From assembly GCA_003978675.1 (NCBI GenBank), contig QNYP01000113.1, positions 1 to 9,209 on the forward strand: 9,209 nt of DNA, written 5' to 3'. The notes under the pieces were generated by a model, which saw nothing but the letters and a program-made list of their open reading frames with translations, searched no databases and was not told the DNA's origin. This document shows positions 1 through 6,671 of the stretch, in pieces. The translations under genes and the position numbers were made by a program. The DNA is from Hydrogenothermus sp. (GTDB lineage Bacteria; Aquificota; Aquificia; Aquificales; Hydrogenothermaceae). Numbering within the stretch: position 1 is the stretch's first letter; every line of letters starts with the position of its first letter.

Positions 1-149
1 CAACATCTGCAGTTTTAGATGCAACTTCTTTTACAAGTTGAGCTGCCATGTTTTCATATGGGTCTTTTAACTCTATCTCTTTAGCAACAGATACACCGTC
101 TTTTGTTACATTTGGAGAACCCCATTTTTTCTCAAGTAAAACCTCTCTA
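1..149 (-). repeat. Inverted copy of internal groEL sequence (chimeric contig end)
   Basis: Bases 1-149 are the exact reverse complement of 553-701, which is groEL codons 35-85 (position i pairs with 702-i). I compared all 149 bases and found no mismatch; identity stops at base 150. The copy carries no start or stop of its own and joins groES in the middle of its first codons. The join falls in a short stretch (about aaaacctctcta) that would also be expected in a native groES start, so it looks like a microhomology junction. Such inverted joins are typical of multiple-displacement amplification chimeras or assembly misjoins. It should not be annotated as a gene. Confidence 0.95.
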
Positions 150-423
150 TGATAGAGTTGTTGTTAAGCCTATCGAAGAAAAACAAGAAAAAACTCCTTC
201 AGGAATCATTATTCCAGACACAGCAAAAGAAAAACCTTCTGAAGGTGAAGTAATTGCTGTTGGTGAAGGAAGACTTTTAGAAAATGGTCAAGTTGCTCCA
301 TTAAAAGTAAAAGTTGGAGACAAAGTTGTTTACAGCAAATATGCTGGTAATGAGTTTGTTGTAGATGGTGAGGAATTAATTGTTCTCAGAGAAGATGACA
401 TTTTAGCTATTATCGAAAACTAA
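139..423 (+). CDS. groES: Co-chaperonin GroES, 5'-truncated by the chimeric join
   Basis: GroES is the 10-kDa heptameric lid that closes the GroEL cavity during ATP-driven folding in the cytoplasm. The authentic part begins at about KPLYDRVVVKPIEEK and contains the mobile loop that docks to GroEL (KTPSGIIIPDTAKEKP, with the hydrophobic III tripeptide), the roof hairpin region (GEGRLLENGQ) and the C-terminal strands ending in DDILAIIEN. The family is about 95-97 residues; about 95 are present here. The frame stays open upstream to a TTG at 103, but those codons (MLHLENPIFSQV) are antisense groEL from the inverted copy and are not GroES. The true start, expected to be only a few codons upstream (Met, perhaps Ala, Lys, Leu), is missing, as are the promoter and any heat-shock operator. 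groEL follows after 25 bp, the usual groESL operon. Confidence 0.95.
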   Translation, partial: KPLYDRVVVKPIEEKQEKTPSGIIIPDTAKEKPSEGEVIAVGEGRLLENGQVAPLKVKVGDKVVYSKYAGNEFVVDGEELIVLREDDILAIIEN

Positions 424-433
424 GAAAAAAATA

Positions 434-443
434 AAGGAGGTGA
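434..443 (+). promoter_or_regulatory. Strong ribosome binding site of groEL
   Basis: AAGGAGGTGA is almost fully complementary to the 3' end of 16S rRNA and ends 5 bases before the ATG at 449. It fixes the groEL start at 449 rather than the in-frame ATG at codon 5, and fits a highly expressed chaperonin. Confidence 0.9.
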
Positions 444-448
444 AATAG

Positions 449-2074
449 ATGGGAGCAAAAATGATTATCTATGGTGATGAAGCTAGAGCAAAATTAAAAG
501 CAGGTGTTGATAAACTTGCTAATGCAGTAAAAGTAACTCTTGGACCAAGAGGTAGAGAGGTTTTACTTGAGAAAAAATGGGGTTCTCCAAATGTAACAAA
601 AGACGGTGTATCTGTTGCTAAAGAGATAGAGTTAAAAGACCCATATGAAAACATGGCAGCTCAACTTGTAAAAGAAGTTGCATCTAAAACTGCAGATGTT
701 GCAACTACTGCAACAATATTAACTCAGGCAATTTACTCTGAAGGTTTAAAAGCAATAGCTTCAGGAGCAAATCCTGTATATGTAAAAAGAGGAATTGATG
801 AGGCAGTAAAAGTTGTAGTAGATAAATTAAAAGAAATGTCTACTCCTGTTAGCGGAAGAAAGGAAATAGAACAAGTTGCTACAATTTCCGCAAACAACGA
901 CCCTGAGATTGGAAAAATCATTGCTGATGCAATGGAAAAAGTTGGAAAAGATGGAGTTATTACAGTAGAAGAATCTAAAACTGCAGAAACTACTTTAGAA
1001 GTAACTGAAGGTATGCAATTTGATAGAGGTTACTTATCTCCATACTTTGTAACAGACCCAGAAAAAATGGAAGCTGTCTTAGAAAATCCATTCATCCTCA
1101 TTTATGAAAAGAAAATCGGCAATATAAAAGAACTTTTACCAGTTCTTGAAAAGGTTGTTCAAACAAACAGACCACTTCTCATAATCGCTGAAGATGTAGA
1201 AGGTGAAGCACTTGCTACATTAGTTGTAAACAATATCAAAGGTGTTCTCAAAGTATGTGCTGTTAAAGCTCCAGGATTTGGAGAAAGAAGAAAAGCAATG
1301 CTTCAAGATATTGCTATCTTAACAGGTGGAACAGCAATTACTGAAGACCTTGGAATTGCATTAGAAAATGTAGATTTAGATATGCTTGGTCAAGCTGACA
1401 AAGTAGTAGTTGATAAAGATAACACTACAATTGTTGGTGGAAAAGGAAATCAAGAAGATATTAAAGCTAGAATTGAGCAAATCAAAAAACAAATTGAAAC
1501 AACTACTTCAGACTATGATAGAGAAAAACTCCAAGAAAGACTTGCAAAACTCTCTGGTGGAGTAGCAATTATCAAAGTTGGTGCTGCTACAGAAGCAGAA
1601 CTCAAAGAGAAAAAAGACAGAGTAGATGATGCAGTTCATGCTACAAAAGCTGCTGTAGAAGAAGGAATCGTAGCTGGTGGTGGAGTAGCATTACTAAGAG
1701 CCGCACAAGCACTTTGCGATGTTAAAGCAGACAACCCTGACAAACAATGGGGAATTGATATAGTAAGAAAAGCTTGTGAAGTTCCATTAAAGCAAATTGC
1801 AGACAATGCAGGATTTGAAGGTTCTGTTGTAATAGAAAAAGTTAAAGCTAACGATGATCCAAACTTTGGATTTAACGCAGCTACAGGTGAATATGTAAAC
1901 ATGATTGAGGCTGGTATTATAGACCCAACTAAAGTTGAAAGAACAGCTTTACAAAACGCTGCATCTGTAGCTGGAACAATGTTAACTGCTGAAGCTCTCG
2001 TAGCAGAAATTCCTGAAAAAGAAGATAAACCTGCTACACCAGGAATGGACGATATGGGAGGAATGGGCTTCTAA
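449..2074 (+). CDS. groEL: Chaperonin GroEL, lacking the GDGT nucleotide-binding loop
   Basis: GroEL is the 60-kDa chaperonin that forms double heptamer rings and folds proteins in an ATP-dependent cycle with GroES. Family hallmarks visible here include VKVTLGPRGREVLL (30s), TKDGVSVAKEI (50-60), the apical domain with GVLKVCAVKAPGFGERRKAML, SGGVAIIKVGAATEAELKEKKDRVDDAVHATKAAVEEGIVAGGG (with the Asp corresponding to catalytic D398 of E. coli) and the Gly/Met tail MDDMGGMGF. Length is 541 aa against about 545 usual. The missing four residues are specific: after A85 the family reads GDGTTTAT, but here the sequence goes from TADVA directly to TTATILTQ. The lost block includes the residue equivalent to E. 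coli D87, which binds Mg-ATP. If real, this protein should not hydrolyse ATP; an assembly error is more likely because the contig-end inverted copy stops at the same codon. Second gene of groESL; it is followed by a strong terminator. Confidence 0.97.
   Translation: MGAKMIIYGDEARAKLKAGVDKLANAVKVTLGPRGREVLLEKKWGSPNVTKDGVSVAKEIELKDPYENMAAQLVKEVASKTADVATTATILTQAIYSEGLKAIASGANPVYVKRGIDEAVKVVVDKLKEMSTPVSGRKEIEQVATISANNDPEIGKIIADAMEKVGKDGVITVEESKTAETTLEVTEGMQFDRGYLSPYFVTDPEKMEAVLENPFILIYEKKIGNIKELLPVLEKVVQTNRPLLIIAEDVEGEALATLVVNNIKGVLKVCAVKAPGFGERRKAMLQDIAILTGGTAITEDLGIALENVDLDMLGQADKVVVDKDNTTIVGGKGNQEDIKARIEQIKKQIETTTSDYDREKLQERLAKLSGGVAIIKVGAATEAELKEKKDRVDDAVHATKAAVEEGIVAGGGVALLRAAQALCDVKADNPDKQWGIDIVRKACEVPLKQIADNAGFEGSVVIEKVKANDDPNFGFNAATGEYVNMIEAGIIDPTKVERTALQNAASVAGTMLTAEALVAEIPEKEDKPATPGMDDMGGMGF
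553..701 (+). repeat. Source arm of the 149-bp inverted repeat, inside groEL
   Basis: This is the native arm of the perfect inverted repeat whose other arm is 1-149. It codes for GroEL residues 35-85 and ends at the first base of codon 85, directly before the point where the GDGT loop codons are missing. The spacer between the arms is 403 bp and contains the groES remainder and the start of groEL. Confidence 0.93.
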
Positions 2075-2104
2075 AAAAGTTATAATTCTTTCTTATAAAT
2101 TTGC

Positions 2105-2135
2105 AGGCCCCGGCTTTTTAGCTGGGGCTTTTTTT
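2105..2135 (+). terminator. Rho-independent terminator of groESL
   Basis: GCCCCGGC (2107-2114), a six-base loop ttttta, and GCTGGGGC (2121-2128) form an 8-bp stem with one G-U pair, followed by seven T residues (2129-2135). This is the most GC-rich stretch in an otherwise very AT-rich region. It starts about 30 bases after the groEL stop and separates groESL from gatB. Confidence 0.93.
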
Positions 2136-2170
2136 ATTTTTAGGCAGTTTTTTATTCTCAGATTAAAATA

Positions 2171-2202
2171 TATAATGTAATAAAAACATAATTTATAGAG
2201 GG
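2171..2202 (+). promoter_or_regulatory. Putative gatB promoter -10 box and ribosome binding site
   Basis: A consensus TATAAT lies at 2171-2176, 31 bases before the gatB start and downstream of the groESL terminator, so gatB needs its own promoter here. No good -35 box is visible at the expected distance (only a T run at about 2148-2153). GAGGG at 2198-2202 is the ribosome binding site, 5 bases from the ATG at 2208. The -10 call is tentative in such AT-rich DNA; the ribosome site is firmer. Confidence 0.5.
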
Positions 2203-2207
2203 AAATA

Positions 2208-3635
2208 ATGGAATTTGATGTAGTTATAGGTCTAGAAACTCATGTCCAGATGTCAACAAATACAAAATGTTTTTGCTCCTGTAAGGTAGAATTTGGAGCA
2301 GAGCCTAATACTAATGTTTGTCCTGTATGTTTAGCACTTCCGGGGAGTTTACCTGTATTAAATGAAAAGGCATTAGAGTATGCAATAAAAGCATCTTTAG
2401 CATTAAATTGCACAGTTCATGAACTTTCTGTATTTGCAAGGAAAAATTACTTTTATCCAGACTTACCAAAAGGTTATCAAATTTCCCAATACGATAAACC
2501 CCTTGCCACAGATGGTTATATAGATATAAAGGTAGATGGAAAAATAGAAAGAATAAGAATACATAGATTACATATGGAAGAAGATGCAGGAAAAACAATT
2601 CATGAAGGTAAATACTCATATGTAGATTTAAACAGAGCAGGAACTCCATTAATGGAAATTGTTACAGAACCAGATATAACTTCTGCTGTTGGAGCAAGAC
2701 TGTATTTAGAAAAACTAAGAAATATAATGAGATATATAGGTGTTTCTGATGCTGATATGGAAAAAGGACAGCTAAGATGTGATGTGAATATATCCTTAAA
2801 ACCAAAAGGAAGTGAGAAGCTTGGAACAAAAGTTGAAATTAAAAATATAAACTCATTTAGATTTGTTCAAAAAGCTATAGAGTATGAAATAGAAAGACAA
2901 GCCAAAATTTTAAGGAAAGGTGGAGAAATAGTCCAGGAAACTAGACTCTTTGACCCATCTTCAGGAAAAACTTATACAATGAGGACGAAAGAAGAAGCTC
3001 ATGATTATAGATACTTTCCAGACCCAGACCTTATACCTGTAAGATTAACAAGAGAGCAGATAGAAAAAATAAAACAAACCCTTCCAGAACTACCTGATGA
3101 AAAGGCAGAAAGATACATAAAAGACTACAAACTAACAGAATACGATGCAGATGTGTTAGTAGCAGATAAAGATAGAGCATTATTCTTTGAAGAAGCGGTT
3201 AAAAACTATGATAAATCTCCAAAAGCTATTGCAAACTGGATAATAAATGAACTACTTGGAAGATTAAACGAAGAATCTTTAGATATTACAGAAAGTCCTG
3301 TAAAACCAAATCATATAGCAGAGCTTGTAAAACTTATAGATGAAGGAACTATCTCTACAAAAATAGCAAAAGAAGTATTTGATGAAGTATTTAAAACTCA
3401 AAAATCTCCTGTACAGATTGTTGAAGAAAAAGGATTAAAACAGGTTTCTGATGAAGGAGAAATTAGAAAAATTGTTGAGGAAGTTTTAGCAAATCATCCA
3501 GCAGAAGTTGAAAAATATAAAGCAGGAAACCAAAAACTTATAGGATTTTTTGTTGGACAGGTAATGAAAGCAACAAAAGGAAAAGCAAATCCAAAATTAG
3601 TGAATAAAATCCTTGCAGAACTTCTAAATGGATAA
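2208..3635 (+). CDS. gatB: Asp-tRNA(Asn)/Glu-tRNA(Gln) amidotransferase subunit B
   Basis: GatB is the tRNA-binding and kinase subunit of the GatCAB complex. It activates the side chain of mischarged Glu-tRNA(Gln) or Asp-tRNA(Asn) with ATP, after which ammonia from GatA amidates it. The 475-aa length is normal (about 475-480). Visible signatures: the N-terminal IGLETHVQ; zinc-ligand cysteines in KCFCSC (C21, C23, C25) and CPVC (C38, C41); YFYPDLPKGYQISQYD at 81-96; the HMEEDAGK kinase motif at 122-129; DLNRAGTPLMEIVTEPD at 140-156; EIKNINSFRF; RYFPDPDLIP; and the helical C-terminal tail domain ending in GKANPKLVNKILAELL. No gatA or gatC lies in the window; in many bacteria outside the Firmicutes these genes are dispersed. 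The last 8 bases overlap the start of the methyltransferase gene, implying co-transcription. Confidence 0.97.
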   Translation: MEFDVVIGLETHVQMSTNTKCFCSCKVEFGAEPNTNVCPVCLALPGSLPVLNEKALEYAIKASLALNCTVHELSVFARKNYFYPDLPKGYQISQYDKPLATDGYIDIKVDGKIERIRIHRLHMEEDAGKTIHEGKYSYVDLNRAGTPLMEIVTEPDITSAVGARLYLEKLRNIMRYIGVSDADMEKGQLRCDVNISLKPKGSEKLGTKVEIKNINSFRFVQKAIEYEIERQAKILRKGGEIVQETRLFDPSSGKTYTMRTKEEAHDYRYFPDPDLIPVRLTREQIEKIKQTLPELPDEKAERYIKDYKLTEYDADVLVADKDRALFFEEAVKNYDKSPKAIANWIINELLGRLNEESLDITESPVKPNHIAELVKLIDEGTISTKIAKEVFDEVFKTQKSPVQIVEEKGLKQVSDEGEIRKIVEEVLANHPAEVEKYKAGNQKLIGFFVGQVMKATKGKANPKLVNKILAELLNG

Positions 3636-4266
3636 AGAAAAGGTAATTCCATTTGAAAAATTTACAGCAAAATATGAAGAATGGTTTGCAAAGTATAAAT
3701 TTGCCTACTGGTCTGAACTAGATGCAGTAGGCAGTCTTATTCCTTCTGGAACAGGTTTAGAAGTTGGTATAGGCAGTGGAAAATTTGCGAAACCTTTAGG
3801 AATAGAATACGGTATAGACCCATCTATAAAAATGTTGAAAATTTCTAAAAAACTAGATTTAAAAGTTGTAAAGGCTATTGGTGAAAATATTCCATTTAAA
3901 AATAAAAGTTTTGATTTTGTCTTAATGATAACTTCAATATGTTTTTTAAATGATTTAAAAAAAACAATTTCCGAAGTAAAGAGGGTTTTAAAGGATAAAG
4001 GTTTTATTATTATTGGATTTATAGATAAAAATTCTCCTATAGGAAAGTATTATCTAGAAAATAAAGAAAAATCTCCTTTTTATAAGGTGGCAAATTTTTA
4101 TTCCACTGATGAACTCATTGCTATATTAAAAGAATTAAACTTTAGCAATTTCTCTTTTAAACAAACAATATTCAAACCTTACTGGGAATTAAAGTCTGTA
4201 GATAAAATCGAAGATGGATATGGGAAAGGTTCTTTTGTAGTTATTAGAGCTCAAAATTTGACTTAA
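3628..4266 (+). CDS. Class I SAM-dependent methyltransferase (type 11-like)
   Basis: This is a predicted cytoplasmic methyltransferase of the Rossmann class; its substrate cannot be told from sequence. Motif I for S-adenosylmethionine binding is LEVGIGSGK (residues 44-52), followed by an acidic loop residue in YGIDPS (D64), the GENIPF stretch at 85-90, and FDFVLMITSICFL (95-107) as motif IV, followed by the EVKRVLKDKGFIIIGFI segment usual in UbiE/type 11 methyltransferases. The 212-aa length suits a single domain without an added substrate domain. No membrane segment is evident. The ATG at 3628 overlaps the gatB stop by 8 bases, so translation is probably coupled to gatB. I see no terminator directly after it, so read-through into feoAB is possible. 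Small-molecule, lipid or protein substrates all remain open. Confidence 0.88.
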   Translation: MDKEKVIPFEKFTAKYEEWFAKYKFAYWSELDAVGSLIPSGTGLEVGIGSGKFAKPLGIEYGIDPSIKMLKISKKLDLKVVKAIGENIPFKNKSFDFVLMITSICFLNDLKKTISEVKRVLKDKGFIIIGFIDKNSPIGKYYLENKEKSPFYKVANFYSTDELIAILKELNFSNFSFKQTIFKPYWELKSVDKIEDGYGKGSFVVIRAQNLT

Positions 4267-4307
4267 TAATCTATGATAAAAAATATACAATTTGGACTTT
4301 TTAGGCT

Positions 4308-4324
4308 TATAATATTTTTATAAA
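4308..4324 (+). promoter_or_regulatory. Putative feoAB promoter -10 elements
   Basis: Two -10-like hexamers are close together: TATAAT at 4308-4313 and TATAAA at 4319-4324. The only -35-like element, TTGGAC at 4292-4297, is spaced 10 and 21 bases from them, neither of which is ideal. Either would start transcription close to or just before the palindrome at 4330-4346. The region is highly AT-rich, so this is a tentative assignment. Confidence 0.4.
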
Positions 4325-4329
4325 TGAAA

Positions 4330-4346
4330 TTGAGATTTAATCTCAA
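4330..4346. promoter_or_regulatory. Fur-box-like palindromic operator of feoAB
   Basis: TTGAGATTTAATCTCAA is a perfect 8-1-8 inverted repeat centred on T4338. Its inner 15 bases, TGAGATTTAATCTCA, fit the 7-1-7 layout of Fur-family sites (TGATAATNATTATCA), matching 5 of 7 bases in each arm, including the TGA...TCA ends. It lies between the putative -10 boxes and the feoA ribosome binding site, where a bound repressor would block transcription. Regulation by iron through a Fur-like protein is an inference from this match and the downstream genes. A second TGAGATT occurs at 4361-4367, 30 bases downstream, inside the feoA start. Confidence 0.6.
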
Positions 4347-4359
4347 AAGAGGTTAAAAA

Positions 4360-4578
4360 ATGAGATTAACAGAAGTTAGACAAAACAAAGTAGTAAAAAT
4401 AGATAAACTTTTAAATAAAAATAATATTTTTATAAAAAGAATAGAGGCTATGGGATTAAAAAGGGGAGAGAGAGTTAAAGTAGAAAAAAAGCTAGGTAGG
4501 AATTTAATTATATCTCTAGAAGGCAGAAAGTTGGCTATTGATGAAAAACTTGCAAGGGAAATAGAGGTAAAAGAATGA
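4360..4578 (+). CDS. feoA: Ferrous iron transport protein A
   Basis: FeoA is a small cytoplasmic SH3-like protein thought to interact with FeoB and influence Fe(II) uptake. The 72-aa length fits the family (about 75). The pattern is typical: an N-terminal MRLTEVRQNK strand, a central IKRIEAMGLKRGERVKVEKK segment (the R-x-x-x-MGL-x-x-G motif of FeoA), then LIISLEGRKLAIDEKLAREIEV. AGAGG at 4348-4352 is the ribosome binding site, 7 bases before the ATG. Its stop overlaps the feoB start as ATGA, so the two are translationally coupled. It is the first gene behind the palindromic operator. Confidence 0.95.
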   Translation: MRLTEVRQNKVVKIDKLLNKNNIFIKRIEAMGLKRGERVKVEKKLGRNLIISLEGRKLAIDEKLAREIEVKE

Positions 4579-6671
4579 AAGAAATAAAGATTGCATTTAT
4601 AGGAAATCCTAATGTAGGAAAAACTACTTTACTTAATGCTATTGCAGGGACTAATTTAAAAGTAGGAAACTGGGCAGGGGTAACTGTAGAAAAAAAGGAA
4701 GCATTTATTAAATATAAAAATTATTTACTTCACTTTGTTGACCTTCCCGGTATATACACTTTGGAGCCTTTATCTGAAGCTGAAGAAGTTGCAGTTAATT
4801 TTTTAGAGAATGAAGATGTAGATGTAATTTTAGATGTAATAGATGCTCAAAATTTTGAGAAAAATATGTTCTTAGCTATTCAACTTCTTGAGTTTGAAAA
4901 GCCAACTGTTCTTGCAATAAATATGATAGATGAAGCAGAAAAGAAAGGAATAACTATAGATAAGGAAAAATTAGCAAATCTTTTAAATGTAGAGGTTGTT
5001 GAAACTATTGCTAAAAAAGGAGAAGGGATAAATACTGTTTTAGAAAAAATTATTCAAGTATTTGAAGAAAATAAAAAACCTTTGTATCTTAAATTTCATC
5101 CTAAAGTAGAGCAAGCTTTATCTGCCATAGAAGATAAATTAGAAGATAAGTTTTCTAAACACTATCTTATAGATATTTTGATTGGAAAAAAAGAATTTTC
5201 CGATAAGGAATTTTTAAAAAACTTGAGAAAAGAACTTGAAAACTATTTTGGAGAAACTATAGAAGAGATAATCAATAATGAGAGATTTGGATATGCCCAT
5301 GGTATAACAAATGAAGTTGTAAAGAGAAAAGCGTTAACAAAAGAGGATTTAACAGATTTAGTCGATAGATTCACATTACATCCTGTTATAGGAATAGTGC
5401 TTTTTATATTTATTATGTATTCTGTATTTAAAATAGCAGTGGATTTTTCTGCTCCTTATGTAGATTGGATTGACGGATTTTTAAATGAGTTTTTATCTCC
5501 TTTATTTATATCTATTTTTCAATCTGTAGGATTACCTAATATTTTTATAAGATTTTGGAGTGAAGCTGTTATTGGGGGTGTTGGTTTTGTTTTGACATTT
5601 GTTCCTTTAATTGGAAGTTTATTTTTTATGATTACTTTTTTAGAAATGTCAGGTTATCTACCTAGGGTTGCTGTTTTGCTTGACAGAATTATGGAAAAAC
5701 TTGGATTACATGGGAATATGGTAATTCCGCTAATCCTTGGATTTGGTTGTAATGTTCCTGCAATAATGTCTACAAAGGCTATAGAAAATCCTAGGGATAA
5801 ATTTTTAGTAATAATGATGGTTCCTTTTATGTCTTGTCCTGCAAGACTTGTTGTGTTTGCCTTTTTTACAGTTTTATTCTTTGATAATCCTGCTCTTGTT
5901 ATAGCTGGTTTTTATATACTGGGTATAGTAGTTGCTATTTTTACTGCATTTTTATTAAAACTTGTTAAGTTTAAAGGAGAAGTTATCCATTTTGCTATGG
6001 AATTACCTCCATATAGACTACCAACACTAAAGTCTTTACTTATTATTAGCTGGATACACGTAAAAGATTTTATAAAAAAGGCTGGAACTATTATTTTTGC
6101 AGTTTCTGTAGCAGTCTGGTTTTTAATGAATTTGCCTCCATCTGCGAATAATATTTCAGAAAGTTATGTAGCAAAAATAGGAAAAACCTTATTACCAATA
6201 TTTGAACCTATAGGAATAGATGATTGGAGAGCTACAACTTCTTTAATACCTGCATTTTTAGCAAGGGAAACAGCTATAAGCTCAATGGGTGTTATGTTTT
6301 CTGCAGAAGAAGAAAATAAAGATGAGATTAAAGAATTTGATTTTTCTAAAGAGTTAGTAAGCCAAATTATTGGTTTGAAAAACGCCTTTATAGACTCTAT
6401 TATATCAACAGTTTCTCCAAAAATTTCTGCTTTTGATATTTCTGATGAAGAATTTGGTTCTTTAAGAGAAATTATAAAGAACAGTTTTTCTCCACTTTCT
6501 GCTCTTTCTTTTATGATACTTATACTTATTTATAATTCCTGCCTTGCAACATTTGCAGTAATGGCTCAGGAACTGGGAAAAAAACTTGCCAGTTTCTTCT
6601 TGCTATATAGTTTTGCTATAGCGTGGGTAATTGCATTTATTGTTTATAACTTAGGTAAATTATTCATATAA
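4575..6671 (+). CDS. feoB: Ferrous iron transporter FeoB
   Basis: FeoB is an inner-membrane Fe(II) importer with an N-terminal GTPase. G1 is GNPNVGKT (10-17), switch I lies in GNWAGVTVE (31-39, Thr37), G3 is DLPG (56-59), G4 is NMID (116-119) and G5 lies near TIAKKG (144-149). A helical spacer domain runs to about 265. The membrane part begins near 268 and has two Gate repeats: GFGCNVPAIMSTKAIENPRD with C392 and MSCPARL with C421 in the first half, and FLARETAISSMG plus YNSCLAT with C656 in the second. Length is 698 aa, a little short of E. coli FeoB (about 770). The stretch at about 576-636 is acidic and soluble-looking between the last gates. No feoC follows. The 3' end overlaps the convergent minus-strand gene by 12 bp. 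Confidence 0.97.
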   Translation: MKEIKIAFIGNPNVGKTTLLNAIAGTNLKVGNWAGVTVEKKEAFIKYKNYLLHFVDLPGIYTLEPLSEAEEVAVNFLENEDVDVILDVIDAQNFEKNMFLAIQLLEFEKPTVLAINMIDEAEKKGITIDKEKLANLLNVEVVETIAKKGEGINTVLEKIIQVFEENKKPLYLKFHPKVEQALSAIEDKLEDKFSKHYLIDILIGKKEFSDKEFLKNLRKELENYFGETIEEIINNERFGYAHGITNEVVKRKALTKEDLTDLVDRFTLHPVIGIVLFIFIMYSVFKIAVDFSAPYVDWIDGFLNEFLSPLFISIFQSVGLPNIFIRFWSEAVIGGVGFVLTFVPLIGSLFFMITFLEMSGYLPRVAVLLDRIMEKLGLHGNMVIPLILGFGCNVPAIMSTKAIENPRDKFLVIMMVPFMSCPARLVVFAFFTVLFFDNPALVIAGFYILGIVVAIFTAFLLKLVKFKGEVIHFAMELPPYRLPTLKSLLIISWIHVKDFIKKAGTIIFAVSVAVWFLMNLPPSANNISESYVAKIGKTLLPIFEPIGIDDWRATTSLIPAFLARETAISSMGVMFSAEEENKDEIKEFDFSKELVSQIIGLKNAFIDSIISTVSPKISAFDISDEEFGSLREIIKNSFSPLSALSFMILILIYNSCLATFAVMAQELGKKLASFFLLYSFAIAWVIAFIVYNLGKLFI

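Noticed and set aside
1..701. Invertible DNA element or phase-variation switch between the 149-bp inverted repeats
   Set aside because: The repeat consists of essential groEL coding sequence with no recombinase or recombination site, and one arm sits at the contig end fused mid-gene. A chimera explains it more simply.
469..1902. Three antisense open frames within groEL (469-654, 733-921, 1636-1902, minus strand)
   Set aside because: They are mirror frames of a strongly coding gene, without recognisable ribosome sites or protein families. The first is partly repeated at 1-149 only because of the inverted copy.
2075..2207. Small RNA or riboswitch in the groEL-gatB gap
   Set aside because: Beyond the terminator hairpin and a -10-like box I see no further structure or known motif in these 133 bases.
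2311..2649. 112-codon antisense frame within gatB
   Set aside because: Its residues are a Leu/Phe/His-rich mirror of conserved GatB codons; there is no domain and no start context.
4292..4313. TTGGAC...TATAAT as a standard sigma-70 promoter for feoA
   Set aside because: The spacer is only 10 bases, far from the usual 16-18, so the pair cannot work as a normal promoter. Only the -10-like boxes are kept, as tentative.
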